NCBI RefSeq assembly: GCF_027912495.1
Contig: NZ_CP115463.1
Location: 3,174,501 to 3,238,500 of the forward strand
Reading direction: 5' to 3'
Source: Caulobacter sp. NIBR1757
Lineage (GTDB): Bacteria; Pseudomonadota; Alphaproteobacteria; Caulobacterales; Caulobacteraceae
DNA: 64,000 nt
The translations under genes were made by a program, and so were the position numbers. The stretch's first letter is position 1; each line of letters starts with the position of its first letter. This document shows positions 1 to 10,826 of this stretch, piece after piece. Under the pieces are notes generated by a model. The model ran no database searches, was not told the DNA's origin, and worked only from the letters and a program-made list of their open reading frames with translations.

Positions 1-1244
1 AAGCCGGCTGCGAGGTGCTCGACATCGGCCTGGCCCTGTCGCCGACCGCCTATTACGCCCAGTTCGACCTCGAGGCGCCGTGCGTCGCCATGGTCACCGC
101 CAGCCACAACGAGAACGGCTGGACCGGGGTCAAGATGGGCGCCGCCCGGCCCCTGACCTTCGGCCCCGACGAGATGGGCGCCCTGAAGGACATCGTGCTT
201 GGCGCGAAGTTCAAACCGCGCGCCGGCGGCAAGCTGACCCGCATTGAGGGCATGCACGAACGCTACATCGCCGACGTCTCCCGCCGCGCCAGCATCACCC
301 GCCCGCTGAAGGTCGTCGCCGCCTGCGGCAACGGCACGGCCGGCGCCTTCGTGCCCGACGCCCTGCGCCGCATGGGCGTGGCCGTGGTCTACGAGATGGA
401 CTGCGAGCTCGACTGGACCTTCCCCAAGTACAATCCCAATCCCGAAGACCACGAGATGCTCCATGAGATGAGCAAGGCCGTGAAGGAGTTCGGGGCCGAT
501 CTCGCGCTGGGCTTCGACGGCGACGGCGACCGCTGCGGCGTGGTCGACGACACGGGGGAAGAGATTTTCGCCGACAAGATCGGCCTGATGCTGGCCCGCG
601 ACCTCGCGCCCCTCAACCCGAACGCCACCTTCGTCGTCGATGTGAAGTCGACCGGCCTCTACGCCACCGACCCCATCCTCGAGGCCAACGGCGCCACCAC
701 CGTCTACTGGAAGACCGGCCACAGCTACATCAAGCGCAAGTCGGCGGAACTGGGCGCCCTGGCCGGCTTCGAAAAGAGCGGCCACTTCTTCCTCAACGAA
801 CCACTCGGCCGGGGCTACGACTGCGGCCTCACCGCCGCCGCCGCCATCCTGGCCATGCTCGACCGCAACCCGGACAAGAGACTCAGCGACCTGAAGAACG
901 CCCTGCCGGTCGCCTACACGTCGCTGACCATGAGCCCCCACTGCGCCGACGAAGAAAAATACGGCGTCGTACAAAAGATGGTCGCCGAGTACGAAGATCT
1001 CGCCGCCAAGGGGGCCGAAATCCTCGGCCGCAAGATCAAGGAAGTCATCACCGTCAACGGCGTCCGCGTGGCGCTCGAAGACGGCAGCTGGATCCTGGTC
1101 CGCGCCAGCTCCAACAAGCCGGAGATCGTTGTCGTCGTGGAAAGCACCCGCTCAGCCGACGACATGCGCGACCTCTTCCGCAAGGAAATGAAACCCCGCC
1201 TCGGCAAGCACCCCCAGGTCGGCGCGTACAACCAGGAAATCTGA
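1..1244 (+). CDS. Phosphoglucomutase/phosphomannomutase, 5' end outside window
   Basis: Alpha-D-phosphohexomutase that interconverts hexose 1- and 6-phosphates for sugar-nucleotide synthesis. The reading frame is open to base 3, so the N-terminus lies upstream of the window; a GTG at 15 is internal. Visible family motifs are the phospho-serine loop TASHN, the Mg-binding loop DGDGDR (about 520-537), the sugar-binding loop EKSGH (about 772-786) and a C-terminal phosphate-binding loop RASSNKPE. The serine-loop context (ASHNENGWTGVK) is slightly unusual for the family. Neighbouring ugd, galU, glmM and glmS fit a role in envelope precursor supply. Whether the preferred substrate is mannose or glucose phosphate cannot be told from the sequence. 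Confidence 0.88.
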   Translation, partial: AGCEVLDIGLALSPTAYYAQFDLEAPCVAMVTASHNENGWTGVKMGAARPLTFGPDEMGALKDIVLGAKFKPRAGGKLTRIEGMHERYIADVSRRASITRPLKVVAACGNGTAGAFVPDALRRMGVAVVYEMDCELDWTFPKYNPNPEDHEMLHEMSKAVKEFGADLALGFDGDGDRCGVVDDTGEEIFADKIGLMLARDLAPLNPNATFVVDVKSTGLYATDPILEANGATTVYWKTGHSYIKRKSAELGALAGFEKSGHFFLNEPLGRGYDCGLTAAAAILAMLDRNPDKRLSDLKNALPVAYTSLTMSPHCADEEKYGVVQKMVAEYEDLAAKGAEILGRKIKEVITVNGVRVALEDGSWILVRASSNKPEIVVVVESTRSADDMRDLFRKEMKPRLGKHPQVGAYNQEI

Positions 1245-1261
1245 GGCCGCCCTGGAGGCCA

Positions 1262-1286
1262 CCTTCTCCCGACAAGCGGGAGAAGG
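1262..1286. repeat. Hairpin downstream of the mutase gene
   Basis: Perfect 10-bp inverted repeat (CCTTCTCCCG / CGGGAGAAGG, 5-nt loop) 18 bp after the stop codon. No U-run follows, so it may be a weak terminator or an mRNA 3'-end stabiliser. The rest of the 189-bp gap up to ugd shows nothing recognisable. Confidence 0.45.
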
Positions 1287-1433
1287 AAACTGGTGGCCGC
1301 TGCCAGTGCCCAAAAGCCACCCTCCCCATATCCCGCGCCGGCCCACCCTTCCGAAGGTTGCCCCCAACCCCCACGTCATGCTCAAAGCCGCCCATAAAGA
1401 GCGGCCCCACCGCCCCAGCCACGAGAACCTCCC

Positions 1434-2738
1434 ATGCGTGTTGCGATGATCGGCACCGGCTACGTTGGCCTGGTGTCCGGAGCCTGCTTCGCCGACTTCG
1501 GCCACACCGTCTGCTGCATCGACAAGGACGCCGGCAAGATCGCGCGCCTGCACGACAACATCATGCCCATCTATGAGCCGGGCCTCGACGACCTGGTGGC
1601 CCGCAACGTCAAGGCTGGCCGCCTGTCCTTCGCCACCGAGGCCAATGACGCGGTCCGCAACGCCGATGCCGTCTTCATCGCCGTCGGCACCCCCTCGCGC
1701 CGCGGCGACGGCCACGCCGACCTCTCCTACGTCTACGCCGCCGCCGAGGAGATCGCCGGCCAGATGGACGGCTTCACCGTCATCGTCACCAAGTCGACCG
1801 TGCCCGTCGGCACCGGCGACGAGATCGAGCGCATCATCCGCGAAAAACGCCCCGACGCCGACTTCGCCGTCGTCTCCAACCCCGAGTTCCTGCGCGAAGG
1901 CGCCGCCATCGACGACTTCAAGCGGCCCGACCGCGTCGTCGTCGGCACCGATAACGACAAGGCGAAAGAGGTGATGCAGGAGCTCTACCGCCCGCTGTTC
2001 CTCAACGAGACGCCGATCGTCTTCACCGGCCGCCGCACCAGCGAGCTGATCAAGTACGCCGCCAACGCCTTCCTGGCCCTGAAGATCACCTTCATCAACG
2101 AGATCGCCGACCTCTGCGAGGCCGTCGGCGCCGACGTGCAGCAGGTGGCCAAGGGCATCGGCCTCGACAACCGCATCGGCTCCAAGTTCCTCAACGCCGG
2201 CCCCGGCTACGGCGGCAGCTGCTTTCCGAAGGACACCCTGGCCCTCGTCCGCACCGCCAGCGACGCCGGCAGCCCCATCGAGCTGGTCGAGGCCACCGTC
2301 CGCGTCAACGACCGCCGCAAGAAGGCCATGGCCAGCCGCGTCACCAAGGCGCTGGGCGCCCAGGACCTGACCGGCAAGACCATCGGCGTGCTGGGCCTGA
2401 CCTTCAAACCCAACACCGACGACATGCGCGACGCCCCCAGCCTCGACATCGTCCCGGCCCTGCAGGCGCTCGGCGCCACCGTCCAGGCCTACGACCCCGA
2501 GGGCCACGAAGCCCGCCAGATGCTCCGCGACGTCGACTTCAAGGACGGCCCCTACGATGCGGTGGAGGGCGCCGACGCCGTCGTCATCATCACCGAATGG
2601 GACGAGTTCCGGGCCCTCGACCTCGACCGCGTCAAGCTGCTCATGCACGCCCCCGTCGTCGTCGACCTGCGCAACATCTACCGCCCCGACGAAATGCGCC
2701 GGCGCGGGTTCGAGTATTCTAGCATCGGGCGAAGCTGA
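1434..2738 (+). CDS. ugd: UDP-glucose 6-dehydrogenase
   Basis: Oxidises UDP-glucose to UDP-glucuronate with two NAD+, a precursor for acidic polysaccharides and LPS. The 434-residue length is normal. The N-terminal Rossmann motif GTGYVG lies at residues 7-12. The catalytic cysteine is C263 within GPGYGGSCFPKD. The C-terminal UDP-binding domain contains GLTFKPNTDDMRDAPS. The ATG start follows a short purine-rich stretch. It probably works with galU (11.2 kb), which makes its substrate. A palindrome and a hairpin element lie directly downstream. Confidence 0.96.
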   Translation: MRVAMIGTGYVGLVSGACFADFGHTVCCIDKDAGKIARLHDNIMPIYEPGLDDLVARNVKAGRLSFATEANDAVRNADAVFIAVGTPSRRGDGHADLSYVYAAAEEIAGQMDGFTVIVTKSTVPVGTGDEIERIIREKRPDADFAVVSNPEFLREGAAIDDFKRPDRVVVGTDNDKAKEVMQELYRPLFLNETPIVFTGRRTSELIKYAANAFLALKITFINEIADLCEAVGADVQQVAKGIGLDNRIGSKFLNAGPGYGGSCFPKDTLALVRTASDAGSPIELVEATVRVNDRRKKAMASRVTKALGAQDLTGKTIGVLGLTFKPNTDDMRDAPSLDIVPALQALGATVQAYDPEGHEARQMLRDVDFKDGPYDAVEGADAVVIITEWDEFRALDLDRVKLLMHAPVVVDLRNIYRPDEMRRRGFEYSSIGRS

Positions 2739-2754
2739 CCTCCGCTTTGAGCGG

Positions 2755-2778
2755 ATGAATATGTCTAGACATATTCAT
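2755..2778. repeat. Perfect 24-bp palindrome, copy 1 of 3
   Basis: A perfect palindrome centred between 2766 and 2767. Its 18-bp core AATATGTCTAGACATATT (2758-2775) recurs at 29337-29354 and 48035-48052, each time between genes. In this copy the symmetry extends 3 bp further on both sides (ATG...CAT). It is far more AT-rich than its surroundings. A binding site for a dimeric DNA-binding protein is the simplest reading; the function is unknown. Confidence 0.9.
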
Positions 2779-2789
2779 GTTGGGCAGAG

Positions 2790-2862
2790 GGGACACATTG
2801 AATTGCCGCCCGCCGACGGCGCAAGCCACGCGCCGCCGCCGCGGGGCAATTCAATGTGTCCC
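2790..2862. repeat. Intergenic inverted repeat with 18-bp arms
   Basis: GGGACACATTGAATTGCC at 2790-2807 is exactly mirrored at 2845-2862 around a 37-nt GC-rich loop. It starts 11 bp after the 24-bp palindrome. It resembles the hairpin (REP/MITE-like) elements found between genes in many proteobacteria. No transposase gene is nearby. It could also act as a strong bidirectional terminator behind ugd. Confidence 0.7.
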
Positions 2863-2910
2863 GTTTCCAGCGCCGAAACGCCCTGCCTTCACCCGACCTG
2901 GACCCGGCCA

Positions 2911-3037
2911 ATACCATACCTCACCCCCAACACTTTCCATACCCCACCACAACCCTTTTCCGCCCCCAACCACACCCTTTCCGACTGTTTTTATTCACTT
3001 TTTTCACAACACTTCCCTTTGCCGCCCGACAATCCCC
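2911..3037. other. Strand-asymmetric, G-poor tract
   Basis: This 127-bp stretch between ugd and the MFS gene has only about 6 G on the plus strand and is made largely of C-runs and T-runs. Such asymmetry is striking in a genome where G and C are usually balanced. It ends at a good -10 box and precedes the MFS gene. No open frame or RNA gene is evident in it. Confidence 0.6.
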
Positions 3038-3043
3038 TATAAT
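3038..3043 (+). promoter_or_regulatory. Consensus -10 box upstream of the MFS gene
   Basis: TATAAT lies 61 bp before the GTG start of the MFS gene. No convincing -35 sits at 16-18 bp; TTGCCG is present but only 13 bp upstream. It is a rare AT-rich -10 match in this region. Confidence 0.35.
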
Positions 3044-3103
3044 AGGAAACCGCTTCGATAAGCCCCCGGGGTTCGAGGCCCCTTTTTCCAGTGAGCCTCG
3101 CCC

Positions 3104-4366
3104 GTGCCCCCCGCCCCGCCCACCCGCTTCCCCGCCTACCTGTTCGCCCACGGCGCCTGGTTCCTCGCCTTCGGGGTGCAGCTGGTGCTGTTCCCCTATC
3201 TGGTCCGCGTCGTGCTGCAGGAGGACGAGATCCGCTTCGGCCTGGCCCAGATGTGCCTGCAGCTGCCGACCACCCTGCTGATCCTCGTCGGCGGCTTCAC
3301 CGCCGACCGCATTCCGCCCCGCCGCATCGTCGCCATCGCCTGCGCGATCAGCGTCCTGACCTTCACCGCCCTTGGCCTGATGGTGATGAGCGGCCGGCTG
3401 ACCTACGGCCTGGTCATCGTCTACGCCCTGTCGGTGGGGACCATCGGCGCCTTCGCCATCCCCGCCCGCGACAGCCTGCTCAGCCTCGTCGCCCCCGGCG
3501 ACGACGCCCGCTCGGTGCACCGGGCCGTCAACTTCGCCTCCCTGGCCCAGTTCGGGGCCCAGATTCTCGGCATGGCCTACGCCACCCTGGCCCCCTTCGT
3601 CGGCGTCGGCCGCATGCTGCTCAGCCTGGCCGGGCTGATGGCCGCCGCCAGCGTCGCGGCGGTCTCCCTGCGCCCGCGCCCGGCCCATGTCGCCGAGCGG
3701 GGCGACGGCCATCTGGTCGCCCGCATGGCCGCCGACATCGCCGGCGGGGTCCGGGCCGCCTTCGCCTCGCCGATCATCGCCCCGACCGTCGTCTGCGCCC
3801 TGTTCGTCGGCATCTGCTTCATGGGCAGCTTCTTTGTCCTGCTGCCGCTGATCGTGCAGAGCTACTTCCCGCCGGGCGATCCGGACCCGACCCACATCGC
3901 CACGGCGCTGGCCGCCTTCAGCCTCTGCTTCTGGATCGGCTCGCTGATCTCGGCCCTGACCCTGACCCGCATCGGCCACCTGCGCCGCAAGGGCCTCGTC
4001 TATATGGCGGCGCTGACGACCGGCGGCCTGGTGCTGATCGGCTGTTCGATCAAGATGCCCTTCCCCGCCCTCTGCGTGCTCAACTTCGTCTGGGGCCTGG
4101 GCGGCGGCGTCGCCATGACCCTCGGCCGCGGCCTGGTCCAGCAGTACGCGCCGGCGGTCAGCCGCGGCCGCATCCTGTCGGTCTTCACCCTCGGCCTGAT
4201 GGGCGGCGGACCGCTGGGCGCCCTGGCCTACGGCTTCCTGGCCAAGGCGGTCGGGCCGCACACCGCCATTCTCGTCCCCGGCCTGCTGATGCTCGGCCTG
4301 GTCAGCGCCGTCTTCACCTTCTCGCCGCTGCGCCACCTCGATGAGGATGCTCCGGTAGACGCCTGA
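3104..4366 (+). CDS. MFS transporter
   Basis: A 420-residue, highly hydrophobic inner-membrane protein with roughly 12 predicted transmembrane segments. A motif-A-like loop between helices 2 and 3 reads GGFTADRIPPRR. The fold is that of major facilitator permeases (MFS_1/MFS_3-type effluxers). The substrate cannot be inferred. The chosen start is the GTG at 3104; the next frame is antisense noise. The G-poor tract and a TATAAT lie just upstream, and the DUF969 gene follows after 41 bp. Confidence 0.85.
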   Translation: MPPAPPTRFPAYLFAHGAWFLAFGVQLVLFPYLVRVVLQEDEIRFGLAQMCLQLPTTLLILVGGFTADRIPPRRIVAIACAISVLTFTALGLMVMSGRLTYGLVIVYALSVGTIGAFAIPARDSLLSLVAPGDDARSVHRAVNFASLAQFGAQILGMAYATLAPFVGVGRMLLSLAGLMAAASVAAVSLRPRPAHVAERGDGHLVARMAADIAGGVRAAFASPIIAPTVVCALFVGICFMGSFFVLLPLIVQSYFPPGDPDPTHIATALAAFSLCFWIGSLISALTLTRIGHLRRKGLVYMAALTTGGLVLIGCSIKMPFPALCVLNFVWGLGGGVAMTLGRGLVQQYAPAVSRGRILSVFTLGLMGGGPLGALAYGFLAKAVGPHTAILVPGLLMLGLVSAVFTFSPLRHLDEDAPVDA

Positions 4367-4407
4367 CCAGACTCCGGCGACTGTCACCGCCTCACGGGAG
4401 CCACCGC

Positions 4408-5118
4408 ATGTCCCTCTGGCCGCTGATCGGCATCGCCGTCGTCGTCGTCGGCTTCGTCCTGCGCTTCAATCCGCTGCTGGTGGTGGTCGCCGCCGCCCTG
4501 GCGACCGGCATCGCCTTCGGCCTCTCGACCGGCCTCGCCCCCCTGCCCGCCGCCATCAAGACCCTCGAGACCTTCGGCAAGGCCTTCAACGACAACCGCT
4601 ACATCACCCTGACCTGGATGATCCTGCCGGTCATCGGCCTGCTCGAACGGGCCGGCCTCCAGGAAAAGGCCCGCGACCTCGTCGCCGCCATCAAGGGCGC
4701 CACCACCGGCCGCCTGCTGATCCTCTATCTGCTGGCCCGCCAGGTCACCTCGGCCGCCGGCCTGACCTCGCTCGGCGGCCATCCGCAGATGGTCCGCCCG
4801 CTGATCGCCCCGATGGCCGAGGGCGCCGCCGAGGCCCGGCACGGCCCGCTGACGCAAGCCGTCCGCATGCGCGTCCGGGCCATGAGCGCCGCCACCGACA
4901 ACATCGGCCTGTTCTTCGGCGAGGACATCTTCTTCGCCATCGCCTCCATCCTGCTGATCAAGGGCTTCCTCGAGCAGAACGGCATCATGGTCGAGCCGCT
5001 GGCCCTGTCGGTCTGGGCCATCCCGACCGCCCTCTTGGCCTTCGTCATCCACGGCGTGCGCCTCTGGCGCCTCGACGCCCAGGTCGCCAGACTCAACGAG
5101 CCGGAGCCCGGCCAATGA
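4408..5118 (+). CDS. DUF969 family membrane protein (transporter subunit)
   Basis: A 236-residue multi-pass membrane protein matching the DUF969 family in length and in conserved segments such as LTWMILPVIGLLERAGLQE and TSLGGHPQMVRPL. DUF969 and DUF979 proteins are nearly always encoded side by side and are thought to form a two-part permease; some databases name them 5-oxoproline transporter subunits. Its stop overlaps the next start by 4 bp (ATGA), which indicates translational coupling. The substrate here is unproven. Confidence 0.85.
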   Translation: MSLWPLIGIAVVVVGFVLRFNPLLVVVAAALATGIAFGLSTGLAPLPAAIKTLETFGKAFNDNRYITLTWMILPVIGLLERAGLQEKARDLVAAIKGATTGRLLILYLLARQVTSAAGLTSLGGHPQMVRPLIAPMAEGAAEARHGPLTQAVRMRVRAMSAATDNIGLFFGEDIFFAIASILLIKGFLEQNGIMVEPLALSVWAIPTALLAFVIHGVRLWRLDAQVARLNEPEPGQ

Positions 5119-6104
5119 TCGGCCTCCCTGTCCTCTACATCATCGGCGGAGTCTTCTTCGCCGCCATGGCCCTGCTCGGCGCCTTCGACGCCGACAACCC
5201 CAAGCGCTGGGGCAACCTCGCCTTCTGGGGCCTGCTGGCCGTCAGCTTCCTGTTCGGCGACCACATCGGCGACCTCGCCAACGGCATCCTCGTCCTCGCC
5301 CTCGCCGGCCTGGCGGGTCTGAGCGCCCTCGGCCCGGGCAAGCCCAACACCACCACCCCGGAGGCGCGCCGCGAAAGCGCCGCCCGCCTCGGCGCCAAGC
5401 TGTTCATCCCGGCCCTGGTCATCCCGCTGGTCACCCTCGCCGGCACCTTCCTCTTCAAGGGCTGGAAGATCGGCGCCTGGGTTGTGGAGGCCCTGGCCAT
5501 CGACGGAACGCCCGTGGTCGACCCCAAGCAGGCGACCCTCGTCTCCCTGATCCTCGGCATCCTCTGCGGCCTTGTCATCGCCGTGATCATGATCCGGCCC
5601 CGGCCCACCGTCCCCGCCCAGGAAGGCCGCCGCCTGCTCGACACCGTCGGCTGGGCCGCCCTGCTGCCCCAGACTCTCGCGGCCCTCGGGGCCGTCTTCG
5701 CCGCCGCCGGCGTCGGCCAGATCATCGGCCAGTTCGCCGGAGCCAGCCTGCCCAGCAGCGGCCCGGCCGGGGCCCTCCTCGCCGTCGTCGCCTACACCTT
5801 CGGCATGGCCATCTTCACCATCATCATGGGCAACGCCTTCGCCGCCTTCCCGGTGATGACGGCCGGCATCGGCCTGCCGCTGATCGTCGGGACCTTCAAG
5901 GGCGACCCGGTCATCATGGCCGCCGTCGGCATGCTCTCGGGCTTCTGCGGCACGCTGATGACCCCCATGGCCGCCAACTTCAACATCGTGCCCGCCGCCC
6001 TGCTGGACCTCACCGACCGCTACGGCGTTATCAAGGCCCAGATCCCCACGGCCCTGCTCCTGCTGATCGCCAACACGGTGCTGATGTATGTCTTCGTCTA
6101 CTGA
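5115..6104 (+). CDS. DUF979 family membrane protein (transporter subunit)
   Basis: A 329-residue multi-pass membrane protein and partner of the preceding DUF969 protein. About 9-10 hydrophobic helices are visible, with conserved stretches such as FGMAIFTIIMGNAFAAFPVM and GFCGTLMTPMAANFNI near the C-terminus. It starts within the stop of the DUF969 gene and its own end overlaps the DUF2891 start by 17 bp, so all three are probably made from one mRNA. The family is secondary-transporter-like in character. Confidence 0.85.
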   Translation: MIGLPVLYIIGGVFFAAMALLGAFDADNPKRWGNLAFWGLLAVSFLFGDHIGDLANGILVLALAGLAGLSALGPGKPNTTTPEARRESAARLGAKLFIPALVIPLVTLAGTFLFKGWKIGAWVVEALAIDGTPVVDPKQATLVSLILGILCGLVIAVIMIRPRPTVPAQEGRRLLDTVGWAALLPQTLAALGAVFAAAGVGQIIGQFAGASLPSSGPAGALLAVVAYTFGMAIFTIIMGNAFAAFPVMTAGIGLPLIVGTFKGDPVIMAAVGMLSGFCGTLMTPMAANFNIVPAALLDLTDRYGVIKAQIPTALLLLIANTVLMYVFVY

Positions 6105-7089
6105 ACTGACGGCGGAAACCGCCTCCCGCTTCGCCGCCATCGCCCTCGGCCACGTACGCCAGCCCTGGCCGCACAAGGCCGACCATGTGTTCATGAGCGC
6201 CGCCGACGTCGCGCCGCATCAGCAGTTCCACCCGATCTTCTTCGGCAGCTACGACTGGCACAGCTGCGTCCACGGCTACTGGACCCTGGCCACCCTGCTG
6301 CGCCTCTATCCGGATATGCCGCAGGCGCCCGCCATCCGCGCCCTGTTCGACGACGCCTTCACCCCGGCCAAGGTCGCCGTCGAGACCGCCTACCTCTCCC
6401 GCCCCGGCTCACGCGGCTTCGAACGCCCCTACGGCTGGGGCTGGCTGCTGATGCTGCAGGCCGAACTGCTGCGCCACGACGACGACTGGTTCGCCCACCT
6501 GCGCCCCCTGGCCGACGGCTTCGTCCGCCGGTTCCAAGACTACATCCCCCTCGCCACCTATCCGGTCCGCACCGGCGTTCATTCCAGCACCGCTTTCGCC
6601 ATCACCCTGGCCCTGGAATACGCCGAGGACGTCGAGGACCACGACCTCTCGTCCCTGCTCAAGGCCGCCCTGCGCCGCTGGCACCTCGACGACGCCGACT
6701 GCCAGGCCTGGGAGCCGTCGGGCGAGGACTTCCTCTCCCCGGCCCTGATGGAGGCCGAGGCCATGCGCCACGTGCTGGGCGCCGACTTCCCCGCCTGGTT
6801 CGACCGCTTCCTGCCCCGCGCGGCCGAACGCCTGCCCGCCACCCTGTTCACGCCCGCCACCGTCAGTGACCGCACCGACGGCAAGATCGCCCACCTCGAC
6901 GGTTTGAACCTGTCGCGCGCCTGGTGCTGGCGGAACATCGCCGCAGCCCTGCCCGAAGGCCACCCGGCCAGGCCGGTCGCCCGCGACGCCGCCACCCGCC
7001 ACTTGGCCAGCGCGCTCGACCACGTCGCCGGCGACTACATGGGCGAGCACTGGCTGGCGAGTTTCGCGCTGCTGGCGTTGCGGCCCTGA
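6088..7089 (+). CDS. DUF2891 domain-containing protein
   Basis: A 333-residue soluble protein of the DUF2891 family. Family signatures are HPIFFGSYDWHSCVHGYW near residue 50, GFERPYGWGWLLML and a C-terminal GEHWLASFALLAL. The many conserved His, Trp and Tyr residues suggest an alpha/alpha-toroid enzyme acting on a small molecule or sugar, but no reaction is known. The 17-bp overlap with the DUF979 gene implies it processes what the DUF969/DUF979 permease imports. There is no signal peptide, so it is cytoplasmic. Confidence 0.85.
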   Translation: MSSSTELTAETASRFAAIALGHVRQPWPHKADHVFMSAADVAPHQQFHPIFFGSYDWHSCVHGYWTLATLLRLYPDMPQAPAIRALFDDAFTPAKVAVETAYLSRPGSRGFERPYGWGWLLMLQAELLRHDDDWFAHLRPLADGFVRRFQDYIPLATYPVRTGVHSSTAFAITLALEYAEDVEDHDLSSLLKAALRRWHLDDADCQAWEPSGEDFLSPALMEAEAMRHVLGADFPAWFDRFLPRAAERLPATLFTPATVSDRTDGKIAHLDGLNLSRAWCWRNIAAALPEGHPARPVARDAATRHLASALDHVAGDYMGEHWLASFALLALRP

Positions 7090-7099
7090 CAGTTCCTCC

Positions 7100-7300
7100 T
7101 CCGGCGCGGAGCGACGGGGGAGGGGGACCGCGCCCGCAGGGCGTGGTGGAGGGGGCAGCGCCGGCTTTTCAGGAAAACGAGCGTTCTGGCGCGGTCGCCA
7201 CGACAGCATTCAGGGTCAACCCGATCCGCCGGCGCTGCCCCCTCCACCACCGCCTTCGGCGGCGGTCCCCCTCCCCCGTCAGGCCTACGGCCTGCCGAAG
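7100..7300. repeat. ~200-bp inverted-arm intergenic repeat, copy A
   Basis: Two ~50-bp arms (about 7113-7165 and 7228-7280) are near-perfect reverse complements, built on GGGGGAGGGGGACCGC and GTGGTGGAGGGGGCAGCG. They enclose ~60 bp of unique sequence. A second copy with almost identical arms but different inner sequence lies at 58450-58661. It fills the gap between the DUF2891 gene and the convergent glmM. It could fold into a large hairpin and serve as a bidirectional terminator. Confidence 0.85.
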
Positions 7301-7307
7301 GAGGATT

Positions 7308-8663
7308 TTACCCCCCCGCCACCCGCACCGCGTCCGAGATTTCGCCGACCAGCTGCGCCACCAGCGCCTCGTCGTCGCCCTCGGCCATCACCCGGATCAG
7401 CGGCTCCGTCCCGGAAGCCCGCACCAGCACCCGGCCGGACCCGTTCAGCTTCGCCTCGGCCGCCGAGATCGCACTCTTCACCTTGTCGCTGTCCAGCGGC
7501 TTGGCGCCCTTGCTGAACCGCACGTTCTCCAGCAGCTGCGGCACCGGCTCGAACTGCCGGGCCAGCGCGCTCATCGGCTGCTCGGTCTGGATCATCACCG
7601 CCACCACCTGCAGCGCCGCGATCAGCCCGTCGCCCGTGGTCGAAAAGTCCGACAGGATCACATGCCCCGACTGCTCGCCGCCCAGGTTGAAGCCGCCCGA
7701 CCGCATCCGCTCCATGACATAGCGGTCGCCAACCCCGGTCCGCTCCAGCGTCAGCCCCTTGCCCTGCATGAACCGCTCGAGCCCCAGGTTGCTCATCACC
7801 GTGGCGACGATGCCGCCCCCGGCCAGCTTCTCGTCCTTCGCCCAGGCCCCGGCGACGATGGCCATGATCTGGTCGCCATCGACGACCACGCCGTTCTCGT
7901 CGCAGATGGTCACCCGGTCGGCGTCGCCGTCCAGGGCGATGCCGATGTCGGCCCGGTATTCCTTGACCGCCGCGCTCATCGTCGCCGGATGGGTCGAGCC
8001 GCACAGGTCGTTGATGTTGAAGCCGTTCGGCTCCACCCCGATCTCGATGACCTCGGCGCCCAGCTCATGCAGCACCAGCGGCGCCACCTTGTAGGCCGCC
8101 CCATTGGCGCAATCGACGACGATGCGCAGGCCATTGAGGTTCATGCTCTTGGGGAAGGTCGCCTTGGCGATCTCGACGTAGCGCGCCTGCGCATCATCGA
8201 TCCGCCGCACCCGGCCCAGTTCCGTCGGACCGACCAGGCCTTCCTGCAGCCCCTCGTCCATGTGTTTCTCGATCTCCGCCTCGCGGGCGTCCGACAGCTT
8301 GTAGCCGTCCGGCCCGAACAGCTTGATGCCGTTGTCGGAAAAGGCGTTGTGGCTGGCGCTGATCATGACGCCGAGGTCGGCCCGCATCGAGCGGGTCATC
8401 ATCGCCACCCCCGGCGTCGGCAGCGGCCCGAACAGCCGCACGTCCATGCCCATGCTGGTGAACCCGGCCACGAGCGCCGGCTCGATCATGTAGCCCGACA
8501 GGCGGGTGTCCTTGCCGATGACCACCAGGTGGCGCCGGTCGGCCTCGGTGCGGAACAGCTTGCCCGCCGCCAGGCCGACCCGCAGGGCCACCTCCGCCGT
8601 CATCGGATGGCTGTTGGCGCGACCGCGAATGCCGTCGGTGCCGAAATAGGAGCGTTTGGCCAT
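7308..8663 (-). CDS. glmM: Phosphoglucosamine mutase
   Basis: Converts glucosamine-6-P to glucosamine-1-P on the way to UDP-GlcNAc for peptidoglycan and lipid A. At 451 residues it is full length. It begins with the family signature [12 protein letters not shown]. The active-site phospho-serine is in ISASHN (about residue 103), the Mg loop is DGDADR, the sugar loop is GGEQSGH, and the C-terminal phosphate loop is [12 protein letters not shown]. It is divergent from glmS, which catalyses the step before it, with a 185-bp shared promoter region. Confidence 0.97.
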   Translation of the reverse strand: MAKRSYFGTDGIRGRANSHPMTAEVALRVGLAAGKLFRTEADRRHLVVIGKDTRLSGYMIEPALVAGFTSMGMDVRLFGPLPTPGVAMMTRSMRADLGVMISASHNAFSDNGIKLFGPDGYKLSDAREAEIEKHMDEGLQEGLVGPTELGRVRRIDDAQARYVEIAKATFPKSMNLNGLRIVVDCANGAAYKVAPLVLHELGAEVIEIGVEPNGFNINDLCGSTHPATMSAAVKEYRADIGIALDGDADRVTICDENGVVVDGDQIMAIVAGAWAKDEKLAGGGIVATVMSNLGLERFMQGKGLTLERTGVGDRYVMERMRSGGFNLGGEQSGHVILSDFSTTGDGLIAALQVVAVMIQTEQPMSALARQFEPVPQLLENVRFSKGAKPLDSDKVKSAISAAEAKLNGSGRVLVRASGTEPLIRVMAEGDDEALVAQLVGEISDAVRVAGG

Positions 8664-8848
8664 AAGTCCCTCTTGTCGACGCGGTTTTGCATCCGCCGAC
8701 GCCGTTCGCCAACAAACATTTGGCGACGCCTTGTTTCGTAGCCGAAAGTCTTAACGCAACAGTCTGCAACGCATTTTCATGCCCCGCTTGCGCCGGGCGG
8801 TGCTAATGGCGCCTTAGCTTACTCGTTGACTACAGGACGGTCCCCAGC

Positions 8849-10666
<1,818 letters not shown>

Positions 10667-10695
10667 GCCAACAGGCCCCACCTCAACACCGATCA

Positions 10696-10801
10696 TCCCG
10701 ACGAAAGTCGGGACCCAGTGTCCACCGACGTTGCAGGCTCAGGCGCTCATCAGCGCTGAACCTTTTGCCGCCTGCCAGCTGGGCCCCGACTTTCGTCGGG
10801 G
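10696..10801. repeat. Intergenic inverted repeat (CCCGACGAAAGTCGGG type)
   Basis: Arms at 10696-10718 and 10779-10801 match in 21 of 23 positions. Each arm itself contains the short hairpin CCCGACGAAAGTCGGG followed by a CCAG. It lies between glmS and the convergent lipoprotein gene and may terminate both. The longer element at 55411-55554 has the same general design. Confidence 0.75.
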
Positions 10802-10826
10802 TAGTCGGATAGTAGGGTTACTTACC

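Noticed and set aside
1152-2648. 498-codon open frame antisense to ugd
   Set aside because: Low-complexity Gly/Asp/Val/Ala product with no motif, lying opposite a certain gene. Such shadow frames are common in GC-rich DNA; the same applies to long antisense frames over glmS, glnE, ccmF and the S9 peptidase gene.
8664-8848. glmS ribozyme/riboswitch
   Set aside because: The 185-bp glmM-glmS gap shows no recognisable ribozyme core, and glmS ribozymes are typical of Gram-positive bacteria.
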